A stretch of 64,000 bases of DNA from Mycteria americana (taxonomy: Eukaryota; Chordata; Aves; Ciconiiformes; Ciconiidae), in assembly GCF_035582795.1 (NCBI RefSeq), contig NC_134396.1, positions 30,051,683-30,115,682 of the forward strand, given 5' to 3'. The translations under genes and the position numbers were made by a program. The notes below the pieces were generated by a model, which was not told the DNA's origin, did no database searches, and saw only the letters and a list, made by a program, of their open reading frames with translations. This document shows positions 12,223-25,746 of this stretch, piece after piece; position 1 is the first letter of the stretch, and every line of letters starts with the position of its first letter.

Positions 12223-15200
12223 CATGGAGTTCCTCTACACCATGGAGGTAGTCTGAGTTGCTTTCCTCTGCTCATACATCCCACTCTTTCTTCTCTCGCA
12301 GTGACCTTCTTCTTTAGAAAGGAGAAATTCTCTGTCCATCAATCTCTGATTCTTCCCGGAATCTCACCTGTTTTTTCAAACCTTGCCTCAAAACCTGCAG
12401 GCCACATGCACTTCCACAAACCTGGCCTGGAGCCGGTGTAAATCCCTAAGGCAGGTGGAGTGGAGATCCAACTCCACAGTTTGCTTACTTTGCCTATGCC
12501 CTTGTTTTTCCTTCAGATTTGTTGCCGCTTTAGCATGTTAGGTAAGCTTGGACGATTCACCTGACACAGCAGTGGGATACTGTGCAATCTGTAAACATAC
12601 GGACCACAGCCCAGTGTCCTCAAATTCAAGTAAGACTTAGAATATTTATTTTTTGTAAAATAATGCCACCAGTTAATTTCTGCTATAAAAAATCGGAACT
12701 GATTTCCATTGGTTTTAGGACAAAACAGTAATTTTGCTTAAGAGACAGCTGAAGAGGACTTTAAAAACTGCTATAGATTCAGAGAAAGTGGAGCAATTCC
12801 TTCTACAGGTAATTCTGTTTTACACCAGTGAAATGAGGAGCTGTTCCTCTGCAGTATTAGATTTAAACTGATGTACAACAGGAGTACTTGAGAGGGAAAT
12901 AAGGTCCTGTGTTCTTTTAACAGGATCTGAGCCTGGTGCCACAGTAAAAATGAAGGCTTCTGCAAAACAATTTCCAGAAGCATGTTTTCACCGACTGCTC
13001 CAACTTTCAGGGAGTATAAGATGAGTGCTGATAAAACTTTGCCAGGTCTCCAACATCTGCTTGCTGTGATCTCTGTCATTTCTAATACATAATGCAAGCC
13101 AAGAAAGGTAAGAGGGGAAAAGAGATTTACAAACAACTCCCTCACTCCTACATTAAATTTGTTCCTCCCCATGCAAAAGGAAAGGCAGTTTTCCACTACT
13201 ACTACTTTTGTATTAAATTTACAACCTGAAGTGCTATGGAAAAGTCTGGTTAGCAACATGGCAATACAGTCTGACAATATAAAACAGCATGGAAAGATCA
13301 TAAGCTGCTCTAGAAGTCCATCTAGCTTAGAGAATTGCAGGCAAATTTTGGCTAACTGTTAAAAGAGACAGTCACCTTGCTTTGCCAGGATGGAAATTCT
13401 TAAGCCATAAAAAAACCTTTTGATGGGGAAAAAGTCAAATGGAGTAAGTTATACATCATGAAAAATCCAAGTTTCCTGCTGAACTATTCCCTGTATAAAA
13501 GAATTTCAGCCATGAGGAAGCTGTCAGAAATCCTGAAATTCTTAACAGCTTTCCATTTCTGGAAATGGAAAAATGGACAATCAGTCATTTTGCACTGCTG
13601 ATAGGTGATAGACTTCCATATTTCCAGAGTTATATAATAAGAACACAATCAGCCCTTTTGGGGAGAGATTAATTTCCTAGTCCATCCTTCCCTGTAGTAA
13701 AATGCCTTTTGTATTTTCATCTCTGTTTTATCAGACTTTCACCAGTTGTAAGCTTGAACTGGATCCTGAATTATCGACAGCTTTTCTTGGGCAACATTTT
13801 CTCATCCTAAGAAAACAATAACTAACAATAACCAAGAATAACTACCATGTCTATACCTCAGGTGGGTTCTGTTAACTGTGGAAAAAGCACGCATTTCTGG
13901 TGAAAATTTTGAGCAGTCTCACTTTCTGCAAACAGATACACATACTTGACATCAAACTGCACCTATTAATAGTGGGTTCATCACAGAGCCCTCTAAGCAA
14001 CAACGAAACAATGTTGTAGCTACTATCTCCTTTTTTTTCATTGACTTGATTTTTTTAAAAGTGTGGGAATGGCAAGAGAAAAAAAAAATAGAGACATATA
14101 AACCTTGTGTATAAGTATATGACTTGGTTTCTACCACGATGTTTACATTGCATATCTATATTACTGTTTTATGTGGCTATTTATGCTCTAATGCTAAAAG
14201 CACACGTAACAGTTGATAGTCACTGTTACTATGCTCTTTATCATGACCGTCTCTATAAATCTCACTGAGATGTCTTTTTAAATATTAATCAACTATTAAA
14301 ATGTTTCATGAGGCACAGTAAACAACCAGAACTTCAGAAATTCTTTGTATGTATCTCATAAAGCAAATATGGAAAAGGATCTGGAATTTAAGAAAAACTA
14401 TTTATTGTGGTAAGATATTTAGCTAGCATACAAGCTACCATTTTATCCCTTCTTAGAAATGGAGGGCAGCAAGTTTAGAACTCACTAAATGCATTAAGAC
14501 ACTGAGTTCTTCTTCAATTACAAACCATTGCTTTTAATGCAAAGGTACCGCACAAAAGTCAATACGTTACGAAAGAGGTCACACTACGTAATCACGTGTC
14601 CTCCTAGGCTTGAAAGGTATTTACAGAGCTACTTAAGGGATGTAGATACCTATCTTCCCTTTGAAATCTGTTACCACAGATTATTTGCCTTCAATATTTA
14701 GAAGCTTTTTAAAAGACAGTGTATTTCTTGGAGACGTGCCAACGCACTAGCAAATAGTTCACAGCCATTCGTTCACAAGGGACACCAGCCTCCAGAGTAT
14801 GCTCCCTTCGCCTTATTTCAGTACTAGCGAAGGCACTACTCTATTACTATCTAGTACTACCACTACTCTTTCTGCCAACCTGTACCAGGCTGCAGCATGT
14901 CAAACTATTCAGTCATGAACCAGTTGTCTGATCATTTAAATAAAGGATAGTAAGAATTATGGAAGGAGCAGTGACATTCCACCCATAAAATTTGCCTAAA
15001 ATAACTTTCTCTTGTAGCCAAAATTTTATTAAAGGGCCATTTACTTAGTTAAAAGTTTCCAGTTCTGCCTTTGGTCAACTCTGTCCGTTATGGTGTGATG
15101 CCTAAATTTTGCAACACTGGGTGCTAGAATTTATTAAGGTCTTTTGCTCATCTTGCTTTCTGAAAAACTTTAGAGAAACCTAAGATACTTCCAGATTACA

Positions 15201-18200
15201 CAACTTCTAATGAGGGTAAATTTGCACAGAGTGAATTTCAGGTACTTATCAACAGCCGTCTGTAACGATCTGAATACTAGAGCCCTTTTGGCAGCAAAAA
15301 ATGAGGCCTTCAGAGTTTGTAAACTAGGAATTTGTAAGAATAAAAAATAGAATTCAACTCTCATAAGCTTTAGGTAGGTTTTTAAATACCAGTTTTTACT
15401 ACAAGCAGGTTAACTAACTCAGCAAGCACTGTTAGGTTTCAGAGGGAAAAAAAGCCTTTCTTTTAATTAAAACTGCCATAATATTTTCTGGGTTTTCTTT
15501 CCTGAAACCTGCAACTTGTGTACTTCTTACAAGACACTAACTTGTGAAGCTTTTTCTTTAGGAAACTACGTACGCGTAAGCACAATATAGCTACAACAGA
15601 AGCCAAAGCAGTGAAGGCAGAGCACCCAGCACCAAGTGGTTAAGTCAGAGCAGCACCTAGCACTGCATTCAATTTTGGCCAGAATAGTTAGCAAGTGCCC
15701 CACCGCAGAGCAAGTTGAAGTCACAGGTGCAGCAGCACCACCTATGAGAAAGTCACAGCTGTTGGTGACTTGTGATTATCCACGGCCACTGGCAGCATGG
15801 CAGACAATCCAATACAGAAGGTAACACATGGTGAAGAGAACAACCCCTCAAGAAGCAGTAACATGTCACATCCATGGACGTCCTGTGTTGTGCACAAGGC
15901 CACCACCCAGGGCTCAAATTCAGCAGGAGATCAGAGGGAGTGTCCCCTGCCCTGAGGCCTGTGCCATCGCCCTGCACCAGGCGGGAGGGACAGGGTCCTT
16001 GGGTGCAGTACAAAGCATGCCTGTGCCAGGCAAGAGAAATCTCAGAAGTCAGTATCACCTGCTACGCCTATCCTGCATGGTAAAGCAGTTCTAGATTATA
16101 TGTCGTTGAGCAGTGCGATTCTGTCCTGGCAGCCAACCCACCCAATTCTCCCATGACAGCTGCCTTTACCAAAAATTACCAATGTTTTTTACTTAAAACT
16201 GGTGAGTCGGCTGGATTGCGCCTACCCAGGTGAAGCCACGCTCACTGCCCTTTCTTTTTCTCTTGACAGGCAGATTGACTAGCTTTCTGAAATGCATGAG
16301 ATCATGTTAAAATGGTCATACAGTTTTGTGTTCTTTCTTATTTCTACGTGCACGTCAAACTTTCCAGATTGCTGGCATACCCTACTGATGGGAATTTTAA
16401 TGGCTTCATTTTTCTTTTCCCTAATCTATACAATTGCTTCCCATATGGTCATTTCTATGCAGAAAAATGCAAATTATTCCAGAAATTTAAATTCAGGAAG
16501 TCTTATATAATCACTGATGTCTTAGTGCAGTTTACATGCATTCCTGATCAAATCCCCAGACTGATTCCAGAGCGTAGAATAATACCTTTTCGTTGACACA
16601 ATGCTTTATACACATTGTTGCTAAACACTGTAATTGACAAAGCACACTGATATTTTCAAAGCAGTTTCTGGAAATGCTAGGAAACATGAAGGGGCTTTTC
16701 TCCAGGATTTTTCCATTTTGAAGAAGCAGGCTGTGAGCATGTAAATAATTTGTAAGCACAGTAAGGACCTCCTCCAGCCCTTTTGACAGCCAGCTAGGAT
16801 CTCAGAGGCTGCATCTTGTTCATTGACATTGAAAACACAGTTCCTGCAGGTTTCCCATCAGAAAAGTCTCTGCAGGAGTCACGTATGTGGAGGGAAAAAA
16901 GCTGCAAGCTGAAAGCAGATGCTCTCAGATGTATAAAGAGATGTGAGAAAGAAGCTGGGGGCTGGAAGCAGCAAAGAGGAACACCTGACACTAGAAGGAG
17001 CAAATGTGCTTAGAGGGAGGATGGGGAGAAACCACGCAGGAAGACAATAAAGGCACTGTCTGGCCTTAGACAAGAGGACAGACAGTGCAGAAGGATATCA
17101 ATGGATTGGAGGGAATTATGGAAAGCCCTCAGGGGTCAAAGGCTACCCAGGGCTTAAGTGGGAAGGAAGAAATGGGGGAGGAGGGAGAAGTAGTGTCAAA
17201 GTGCTAGCAAGAACAGCCACTTTGGAAATCTGGATTTTGCTTTTAGTGATCAATTTAATTATATAACTAGGCAACTTGTACTAGTTGTAGAATAACCTGG
17301 CAAAATATATGCTGTGTCTTTGGTAAGCCCCCTTATACTACTGCATTAACTTGCTATCATGAACTCATGATAGCTCACTAGCCAGAGGTACTCAGTCCCT
17401 TTTAGAAACCAAATATAACAGATTGAAAGCTCATCTGTGTGCAGCCTTTTAATGCTAAGTAATGTGCATAATAAGATTTATAACAAAAACATACATGAAC
17501 GTTTGAATCTGACACCCTTCATTCCTGGCTTTTGGCTTGCGCAAAGCTGGTCATCGGACAGACTTGAAAGCCCCACCAGTGGTGTTTACTGGGAATGCAA
17601 GTGTAAATCTTAAGCTAATGAAATGTCACAAATGAATGAACTTCCGCCATCTTACATATTGAAAGAACTATTTTGATAATGACATTGTGATTACATTTTC
17701 ATAAATACACCTGGAAAGGCTGCTCTCAAATTATGGAATTTGAAGTTTTCTGATGTAGTATTCCTCTTAAGCACTACTCATAATACTTAGATCTTATAAC
17801 AGTTAATGGAACCAAAGGTGCAAAAGGAAGCATTCAGAAGCAAGGGACACACTGGAATTGGCCTTGCCTGTAGCAGACCAGCCCAGCCCTGTTGTCAATG
17901 TGAGTATGGTATAGTCTAACTCACGCAGCCAAACAGCAAATTTTCCACAGGTGAAGACTCACTTGAGAGCCACAGTTTCAAAGAATTTGGATCTCTTACT
18001 TTTGCTTGTTTGTTTTGGAACTGTTAGCATGTTTTGCTGTAAACAGGTCATTAAAAACAGCTGCGGGCACATCACTGTTACGGATGTGGATTAGGAATCG
18101 GCATGTGGGAGTAAGTGGTGACAGCACGCAATATTTAGATTGTGGCATCTTGGACTCAGTCTGTAGCTTGTCTGTGTCAGCTGACAGCTGGGTCTGGGCA

Positions 18201-21200
18201 AGCCCAAGTGACCTCAGGCCAGGTGACCTCTTCTTATGTGTCTGTGCATATAGAACACCTTAAAGGAACTCAGCCTCAGGCACATAGGGAAATCTGAAGC
18301 TTTGGCCTGAAGTTTTATCAAGCCATAGTGCAACAGATCACCCTGACTGGGTTTGGTGTTTTACTTCTCGTCTAAGAAAAACACCTGCGTTTTCCTCTCC
18401 TTACATTCTTCAGAAAGAGGTTTTTGCCAATGGTGAAGTTACTCTGCAATATTTGAATGCACTGAAAATAGAAAAATCATAAATGTATCTAACTCTGACA
18501 TTTTGAGCTTGTTAACATGCTAAACATTTACTATGGTGCAGATTAATTTATGGCTACAGGGTAAAAAACGTCTTTGTTTCTCTGGCTAACATAGCTTATT
18601 TTCCATTAAAGGTATCACAAAACATCTGCAAGAGCTGCTGAACTCCACATTTTTTATCAATATTTACATAGGCTTTTCACCGAAAACAAGAATTCTTTCT
18701 GCATTCTGCAGTATCAGTTCCAGTCCTTTCTCTGCTTTTGTTGTCTCTGTCACAGAAAACGTGCATTCACATTTAACTGGAGCTTATTGCCAGGAAAATT
18801 AATTCTAGGAACAGAATGAAACATTTTCCTGAACTGAAAGGCAATACGCAACAAATGCAAACTTATTTAAGCAACAGCTCTACCTGCTTTGATTTTTCTT
18901 CCAAAATAAATGCTCTTGAAAGACTGTCAAATGAAAGCACATCACTGAACAATGGCCAGGACTTGCAGAGGACTTGCAGGCCAGCAGCCAGCCAGACCTA
19001 CAAACCCACAAAACTGCTTGACATGCAATGCTTTGCAATGCCCGGCCAGTTTCTCACTGTGGGCTATGGTAATCTATTCGGTTCAAAGTATTTAGCACAG
19101 TATCTCCACATTTATCCAACAGCAAGCAGTAGAAATATTTGTGACTAACATCAGCCTACCGCCATCTTCTGGTGAAAAGTTCAGGACATTAAACAACCAC
19201 AAATAGAATCAACTCTTGCTTGCTCCCATTATCTTGGGCTTTTATCTCACAGTAAGGCAATGCAATATTACTTGTGCAGTAATACTACTTAGAGAGAAGC
19301 AAGCAGGTTAGTGATCTCACAGGGAGTAAGGATCCTTTTCACAAATCCCCTTTCACTGACCCTTTACCATACCTTCAATAATCTAGGCAGTGACTGTCAG
19401 AGGAACAAAGTAGCTTCAGCATTAAGTAGTAGCTATTATTTTACTTGGAAAAATACACCAAGATGGCAACAATAAATATACTTCAGAAGCCAACTATCTG
19501 CATGCACTGTAAATAGGAGAGACAATACACGAGTAAAGTCAGGAAAGGCAGAATATGATACTAAATAGGCAAAAGAGGGTTACGTTAACCAAGCTGGAAC
19601 TACAAGAGTATAAACTGATGCCACTCCACTCACTTCTCCTACCAGTTAGTCTTGACTCTTGCCTGTTCTTTGCACTAAGTGTGTGCAGCTGGGAAATGTT
19701 CCTCAGAGTGACACATCCTGGGACTTGAGAAACCAGCACATGGTAATTCCAAGGGGAGATACAGGATTCACGCACCCAAGTCCCTTCTTCCCATAATGGC
19801 AATGAAGAACAACAAATTCTTCACCACAACGTATCCAAACTAATGGTGAGGATAAGGAACACAGATGAGAAAATTATCTTAAATGCACTGTGGTATTAGT
19901 TTTGATGCTTAGAATACCCATCAGAAAGATGACAGCAATTTTCTATCCTTTAGCCCATTTAATCCAACCATAACTAGCTCTTGAGGAACTGAGGTTGACT
20001 CACATGACAAATTCTTATTGAGATAGACACTTTCGAACATTTAGATGAACATGCCCACAGTAAGATTACTCAGAAGGCAGTGCTGCCATAGTTAAACTGA
20101 GTGTCAAACATCGGTAGGGGTAAACACGCAGGTCTGCAAATTACTCTGGCAGACCAAGCGGCAAAAAGTCAGATGCACAGTTTGCAGAATGTTTCACAAG
20201 GCTGAAAAAAAATAATACAATACTCATATGCAGTACAGTCATTCCTTTCCTTAGGGACAGGAAATACAGATCTCCTGGTGCACATAAGCTTCACGATAGC
20301 CTGAAAAGCAAAGACTCTAGGAAGGAAACTGAAAATGGATTGAAGGTCACAAGTTCCCAGCTGACTTCAGAAACCCAACATCTATACCAGTACCTATGTT
20401 TAAAACCCTGCCAAGAGCAGCTATCTGTGCCATTGTAACACTGACCCAAGTTTTAATAGAGTCATTTTTGACAGCTGTTTTCCATCAGAAGGAACTGATG
20501 GAAATAATCCATGAAATTAGGCTGATTTTTAGGCAACTTAATGAAAATATTTTTGTTTGATTTTAAAAACAGGTGTATTTTCCTGATAATGCATTCAAAT
20601 TTTTCCTTTTTAATAGTTTAAGGTTTTAATGTTTTATTTCATGTTCTGACATCAGAACATCTGACATCACAAAAACTCTCTTCTCAATCCACTTGCATTA
20701 CAATTCAGTAAATAGAAGTTTTGAAATAACATGTAAAAAAAGACTAATTTTCCACTCCTACCTCTGCAATAAGGGAAGAAAATACTGCCAAAGCATTAAA
20801 CTGTAAGTCCTTGATAAAGTCAGGATTTTCTAACCATTAAGCACTCCACACTATTTGAGAAACAATGGTTGCAAGAAATATTAACTGATGATTAATACTG
20901 ACTTCCAAATCTAAACCTGCTAAGCAGCAGGGAGAGGCCTTAGAGACAAATGTTGAGTAAAGCTTACTCTCCTGACCAGCATTACCACAGAGATTGTTCC
21001 TCCTACTGAAGAAAATCTGCCTGAAAAGAAAGCCAGCACAGCTGGTCAAGCCCCAGGAAATTATTCTTGGCTCACACCAATGGTTTGCATCTTTCTTAAA
21101 GATCAACAGCTTTGATTTGCAAGAACCAGCTGTTCATGCTCCCTAAGCACCTAATTATATTGAAGAGTGAAGGCATGACCTCTGAATCTCAGTCTCAGCC

Positions 21201-21294
21201 CTGGTCTTCACTGGTATGACCAACTTTCAGCAATCCCAGGTCCCCAAGATCAGTGGGAAAGTCTGGGACAAGGAAGACTTACCCTTGGTGTAGG

Positions 21295-21369
21295 AGGAGC
21301 AGGTTAGGAAACACTTAAACAAACGGCATACCCATGAGGAGCAGGTTAGGAAACAAACGGCATACCCAT
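21295..21369. repeat. Imperfect tandem duplication, about 38 bp
   Basis: Two adjacent copies sharing GAGGAGCAGGTTAGGAAA and CAAACGGCATACCCAT; the second copy lacks about 8 bases. It lies just upstream of the CR1 fragment at 21.4 kb. Confidence 0.85.
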
Positions 21370-21439
21370 GGACAGTGTCCACGGAACACCCACAAGCACT
21401 GAGGGAGCTGGCCCATGTCATTTTGAAGCCTTTCTCTTT

Positions 21440-22617
21440 ATCCACTGAGAGGTTGTGACAATCGGGGGAGGTTCCTTAGGGCTGGAAGAAAGTAAATGTC
21501 ACTCCTCTCTTCAAGAGAGGCAAGAAGGAGTCTCTGGGGAACTACAGGCCAGTCAGCCTCAATCCCTGTGAAGATGACAGGGTAAATAATCCTGGAAAAC
21601 CAATTCCAGACACTGGCTGTCAAAAGGGATGGAGGAGGTCATTTGGAGTGGTCAGCATGGATTTATGAAGGGGAAATCATGCTTAAACCAAATTGAAAGC
21701 CTTCTACCATGAGAAGACTGGTTCAGTAGATGACAGGAGAGAAGTAGATGTTGCTTATCCTGACTTTGGTAAGGCTTTTGACAGTGTCTTCCATAACATC
21801 CTCATCAACAAACTGATGGAAGTATGGGCTAGATAAGTAGACAGTGAGGTGGACTAAATAATGCCTGAGCTGCTGGACTCAAAGGGGTTGTGATCAGTGG
21901 CACAAGGTCCAGCCAGAAGCCAGCCACCAGCTGGGTGTCCCAGGGCTGGATAATGGGGTAAATACTATTAAATATCTTTATGAATGATGTGGATAATGGG
22001 ACCAATGACACCATCAGCAGGTTTGCAAATGATACAAAACTGGGAGAAGTGGTTGACAGACCCACTGTGTGTGTTGCCATGCAGAGGGACCTCAACAGGA
22101 TGAAGAAATGGGTCAACAGGAATGTCATGAAATTCAACAAAGGGAAATGCAAAGTCCTGCATTTGGAGAGGAGTAACCCCAGGCAGCAGGACAGTCTGAT
22201 GTCCAACCAGCTGGAAAGCAGATTGTCAGAAAAGGCCATGGTGGCCCTGGTAGACAAGTTGGCCAAGAGCCAGCAACATGTCCTTGTGGTGAAGGCCAGC
22301 AGCACTCTGGATTGCATTGAACAGAGCATTGCCAGCCTATCAAGGGAAGTGACCCCTCCTCCACTCAGCACTGAGGAAGAGGCATCTGAATGCTGTGTCC
22401 AGGTCTGGACCCTCCAGTATGAGACGAGGACATACTGGAACAAGGGGCCACAAGGATGTTAAAGGACTGGAACATCTCTCATAGGAGGAGAGAATGAGAA
22501 AGCTTAGAGGAGAGAAGGCTCAGAGAGATCTTATCAATATGTATAAATACCTGGTGGGGCTGGGCATAAAGAAGAGGGAGTTAGGCTCTTCGCAATGGTG
22601 CCTAGCGACAGGACAGG
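21440..22617 (+). mobile_element. CR1 LINE fragment, older and truncated at both ends
   Basis: Second CR1 copy, more diverged. NYRPVSL is readable near 21542, and the palm region near 22020 reads FANDTKLGEVVD. The C-terminal part shows MKKWVNRNVMKFNKGKC near 22100 and LRGEKAQRDLI near 22503. Several frame breaks separate them. The match stops near the segment that reads ATGGTGCCTAGCGACAGGACAG (about 22617) without the normal 3' tail, so the 3' end has been lost. It lies in the SAXO1 intron, in the same orientation as the copy at 11 kb. Confidence 0.88.
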
Positions 22618-25600
22618 TATGCCATCCACAGAAGCAGGTAAAAAGTAATCCAAACCCTTGCCACACCACCACCCCACAAAAATACAGACAGTATCCATGC
22701 CCCGTCCTCCACAGTGACTTCTTTGTTCTACATATTGATTCCTTTTACAATATTGTTTTATTGTATTGATACAAAAGCACGAGTTACGTAGGACAGGGAA
22801 GTTATATGCGCTTTTGCTGGTTTTATGCCTTTTCCAAATAAATTGTGTGCTGTACTGAAGACAAGGACTCCGAGCACTCCAGGGCTGAGTTTGTAAGTAG
22901 TTTCGCATCTGCAACTCCCATTGGTTTAAATGGGATTTGTAGCTACCCTTTACTGTCCATGTCTGCCCAATTTTTTCATTTTTCAAGCCAAGGCCATCTT
23001 TCCCAACACCATGAAAAAAACAACTACTTAGTTTACAGTCTTTAAGCTGATGGAAGATGTTTCATAAAAGGATAAGACTCATTCTGCATGGGCCCAGTGA
23101 GAGTTAAGTACATTAAGAGACCTTTTTTTTTTCCCTGCCTTTGAAGTCTCTCCTTTGACTACTTAATGTGATGTATACTTTAAACATTTGCTATGTTCAA
23201 GGATATCACAGGAATCTAGAAGATACTTCTAAACCTTGCTTTTGATTCCCCACTCACCCCCTACAATCATTTAAACATTATATAGACTGAATATTGGAGT
23301 CAATGGCATATAGCCAGCGGCATATGCCAACTTACACCAGTACAGTAAAGACCTAATGCAGTAATGCCACCTAATGACCTGATGCCATGATCTCTTCCTG
23401 CATTTTGGAGATGAGATCAGTCCAAACACTACCTTTTCCCAACTGAAAGTATTTTACAGAAAAACCACATTTGCTATGAATACTGCATGGAATGACAAGG
23501 GAACAGAAAAATAAGGGTTAAAAAAATTGTCTTGAAAAAACAAAGGACCTCTGTTCTTGCAATGCTAAAAGACCATCATGTTTATAATAGGGGTTTAATT
23601 CTATTGCACTTTACTCATGCATAGTAACAATGGACTGAACTGGTAATAGGTAATTGTAATAGGCAGTAACGTGTGAAAGTAATAGGTAGAAAATTGCCAC
23701 TCACTCTCAGGAGGATCAACAGAGCTGAAGTCAAAGAATTTAGAGTCTCCAGCATAGCATTTGCATTTATGCATTTATTTTTAGAATCAGTTTGGTTCTT
23801 CTGCAGGAACAAAAATTTTCTGTTAGGGTTATAAGAACTGTTTTACTTGAATTGAATCCAACCCTGGCCTTTACTAAACCTCTTTCTAGACATGCATTTG
23901 CCAGTTCGTTAACAAACTATTTCCAATACAGCAAGAACAGTGAAGCCTTAAGCATCTTTAGTATCTGCTAAAAGAAATCCCACTCAGTTTTTTAAAAGTT
24001 GGTTTAAACTTAAAGCCAGAATTTCATTAAAACTAATAAAAGAAACAGAGCTCTATGGAAAGAATTTCACTCAGTTCTTGCTCATTTTTCCTGAGTTTTG
24101 CAATGTTTGGTCTGCGTGAAAACTAACACTCTACACTGTGAAAATGACATCACAAACTGGTGGAAAGAAAAGTGATCCCACAAGTGCTGTGTAGGACTTC
24201 CCATCTCAGGAGACTTCCACAGTTTGACACTTCCAGGCTATTATATTTCCACTCTCCAAGTTACTGAAGTTTCTGTGCTTTCCATAGTGATGCACTTCAT
24301 TTACAGAAGCTGTGTTTTGAAGATGGGTCCATTCTGACAAACTCTCTCTCAAGTTCTTCAACCAGTTCTGAGGTAAAATAACCTTAGTAACTCCCACTGA
24401 AAGTAGTTGTCACTGCAGTCACTCAGCACCTGAGTGTTTTATTTCACTTTACCCCTGAGAAATCCTCACAAGAACTACAACAGGCAATAACAAAAACCCT
24501 TTTAAAGTATCTTCAGATGCTTTCAGGATATCAAGAGGACTTCAGGATATCAAGATGGAGACGAGCAGAACATGCTACAATGTAAACAGACCGATTTTAT
24601 TAAGAAAAAAAAAATTTTGGGAAGTCACACTCCAGTGGCCAACTCACTTTCCAAACAAAAATCACCAAGAGTAAAACGCAAAGCTCCCCTTGCACTGGGA
24701 GATGACATCACTCAGCAACATGACATCACTATCTCCATCAGTGAAAAGAAGCACCCAAGTGTCCAGAATTGGTATAACAAAGTGTCAGGTGAAAATATAC
24801 TCACAGTATAGCTGCACCTGGCATTTAGTGTTGAAAAAAGTTTGTTACAAATGGCTTGTTACAAGGACCGGTATTTTCACCATAGATGTCTAACTATGCA
24901 AAATTATGTAATCAAATACGTATTCAGTCTGTTCAGACCTTTTTTTTTTACATTACCCTCGCTGACTAACAAAATACCCTTGTTACATGATGGATGAAGC
25001 TTTTAAGCAGTGCCCAAGCTTATGCTCCCAACTGTTCCCTATAAATACTAATAAAATATCTGATCTTTTAAAATGGTAAACAGCCACTGACAAAAATTTT
25101 GGCCCCAGTGACATGAAATAAAAGAACTGCCCAAACATTCAAAGATAGGAGTACTGGGTATCAGAACCCTGTGTGTTAGGAATACAGACAACACTGGTGA
25201 ATCCCATACTGAGTTAACCTTTCTCTGAGATGATATGTACTGCAAAATTCAGATCAAGCACCTTTGATAAAAATTACTGTCAAGAATCTTGATTTGGTCA
25301 TTCTGTCCTTCCATTGCCATAAACTGCCTGAGAGTCAAACACAACTTCCACCCTGGAGGACAGCATGGAATGCAGTATGAGCACTGCATAAGAAAGAAGC
25401 AGAATAGCTACAGTAAACCTGTTCCAAGGACAAGAGAGTCAGACATTTCTCACACAATTTATTTCATGGCCTTTGATGATCTGTGCAGCACAGTTCCTGC
25501 ATACACATACTCTTTCCTCTTATATTCTGATGAACCATGTTAGCAGCACACATCTTACCACTCACTTTCTTTCCCACAGGCTACCTTACTTGCCATCTCC

Positions 25601-25671
25601 TTGGCTTGCAACAGGTGCCAGTTGTGTCCTATTCTCCATTTCTCTTCATACACGTATTTTCTACAGCAGCT

Positions 25672-25746
25672 ACAGCATACACAACACCAGTCCTATTCTG
25701 ATTAAAAACAGCATACACAACACCAGTCCTATTCTGATTAAAAACA
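25672..25746. repeat. Tandem duplication, 36 bp x 2
   Basis: Two identical head-to-tail copies of a 36-base unit beginning ACAGCATACACAACACCAG. The identity suggests a recent slippage or replication event. Confidence 0.92.

Noticed and set aside
12771-13301. 176-codon minus-strand open frame
   Set aside because: Low-complexity hydrophobic translation of AT-rich intron; no recognisable family and no regulatory context.
21829-22443. 204-codon minus-strand open frame
   Set aside because: Antisense shadow of the second CR1 copy.
24526-24560. Short duplication TTCAGGATATCAAGA
   Set aside because: Real but only two copies of about 19 bases; too small to list as a feature.
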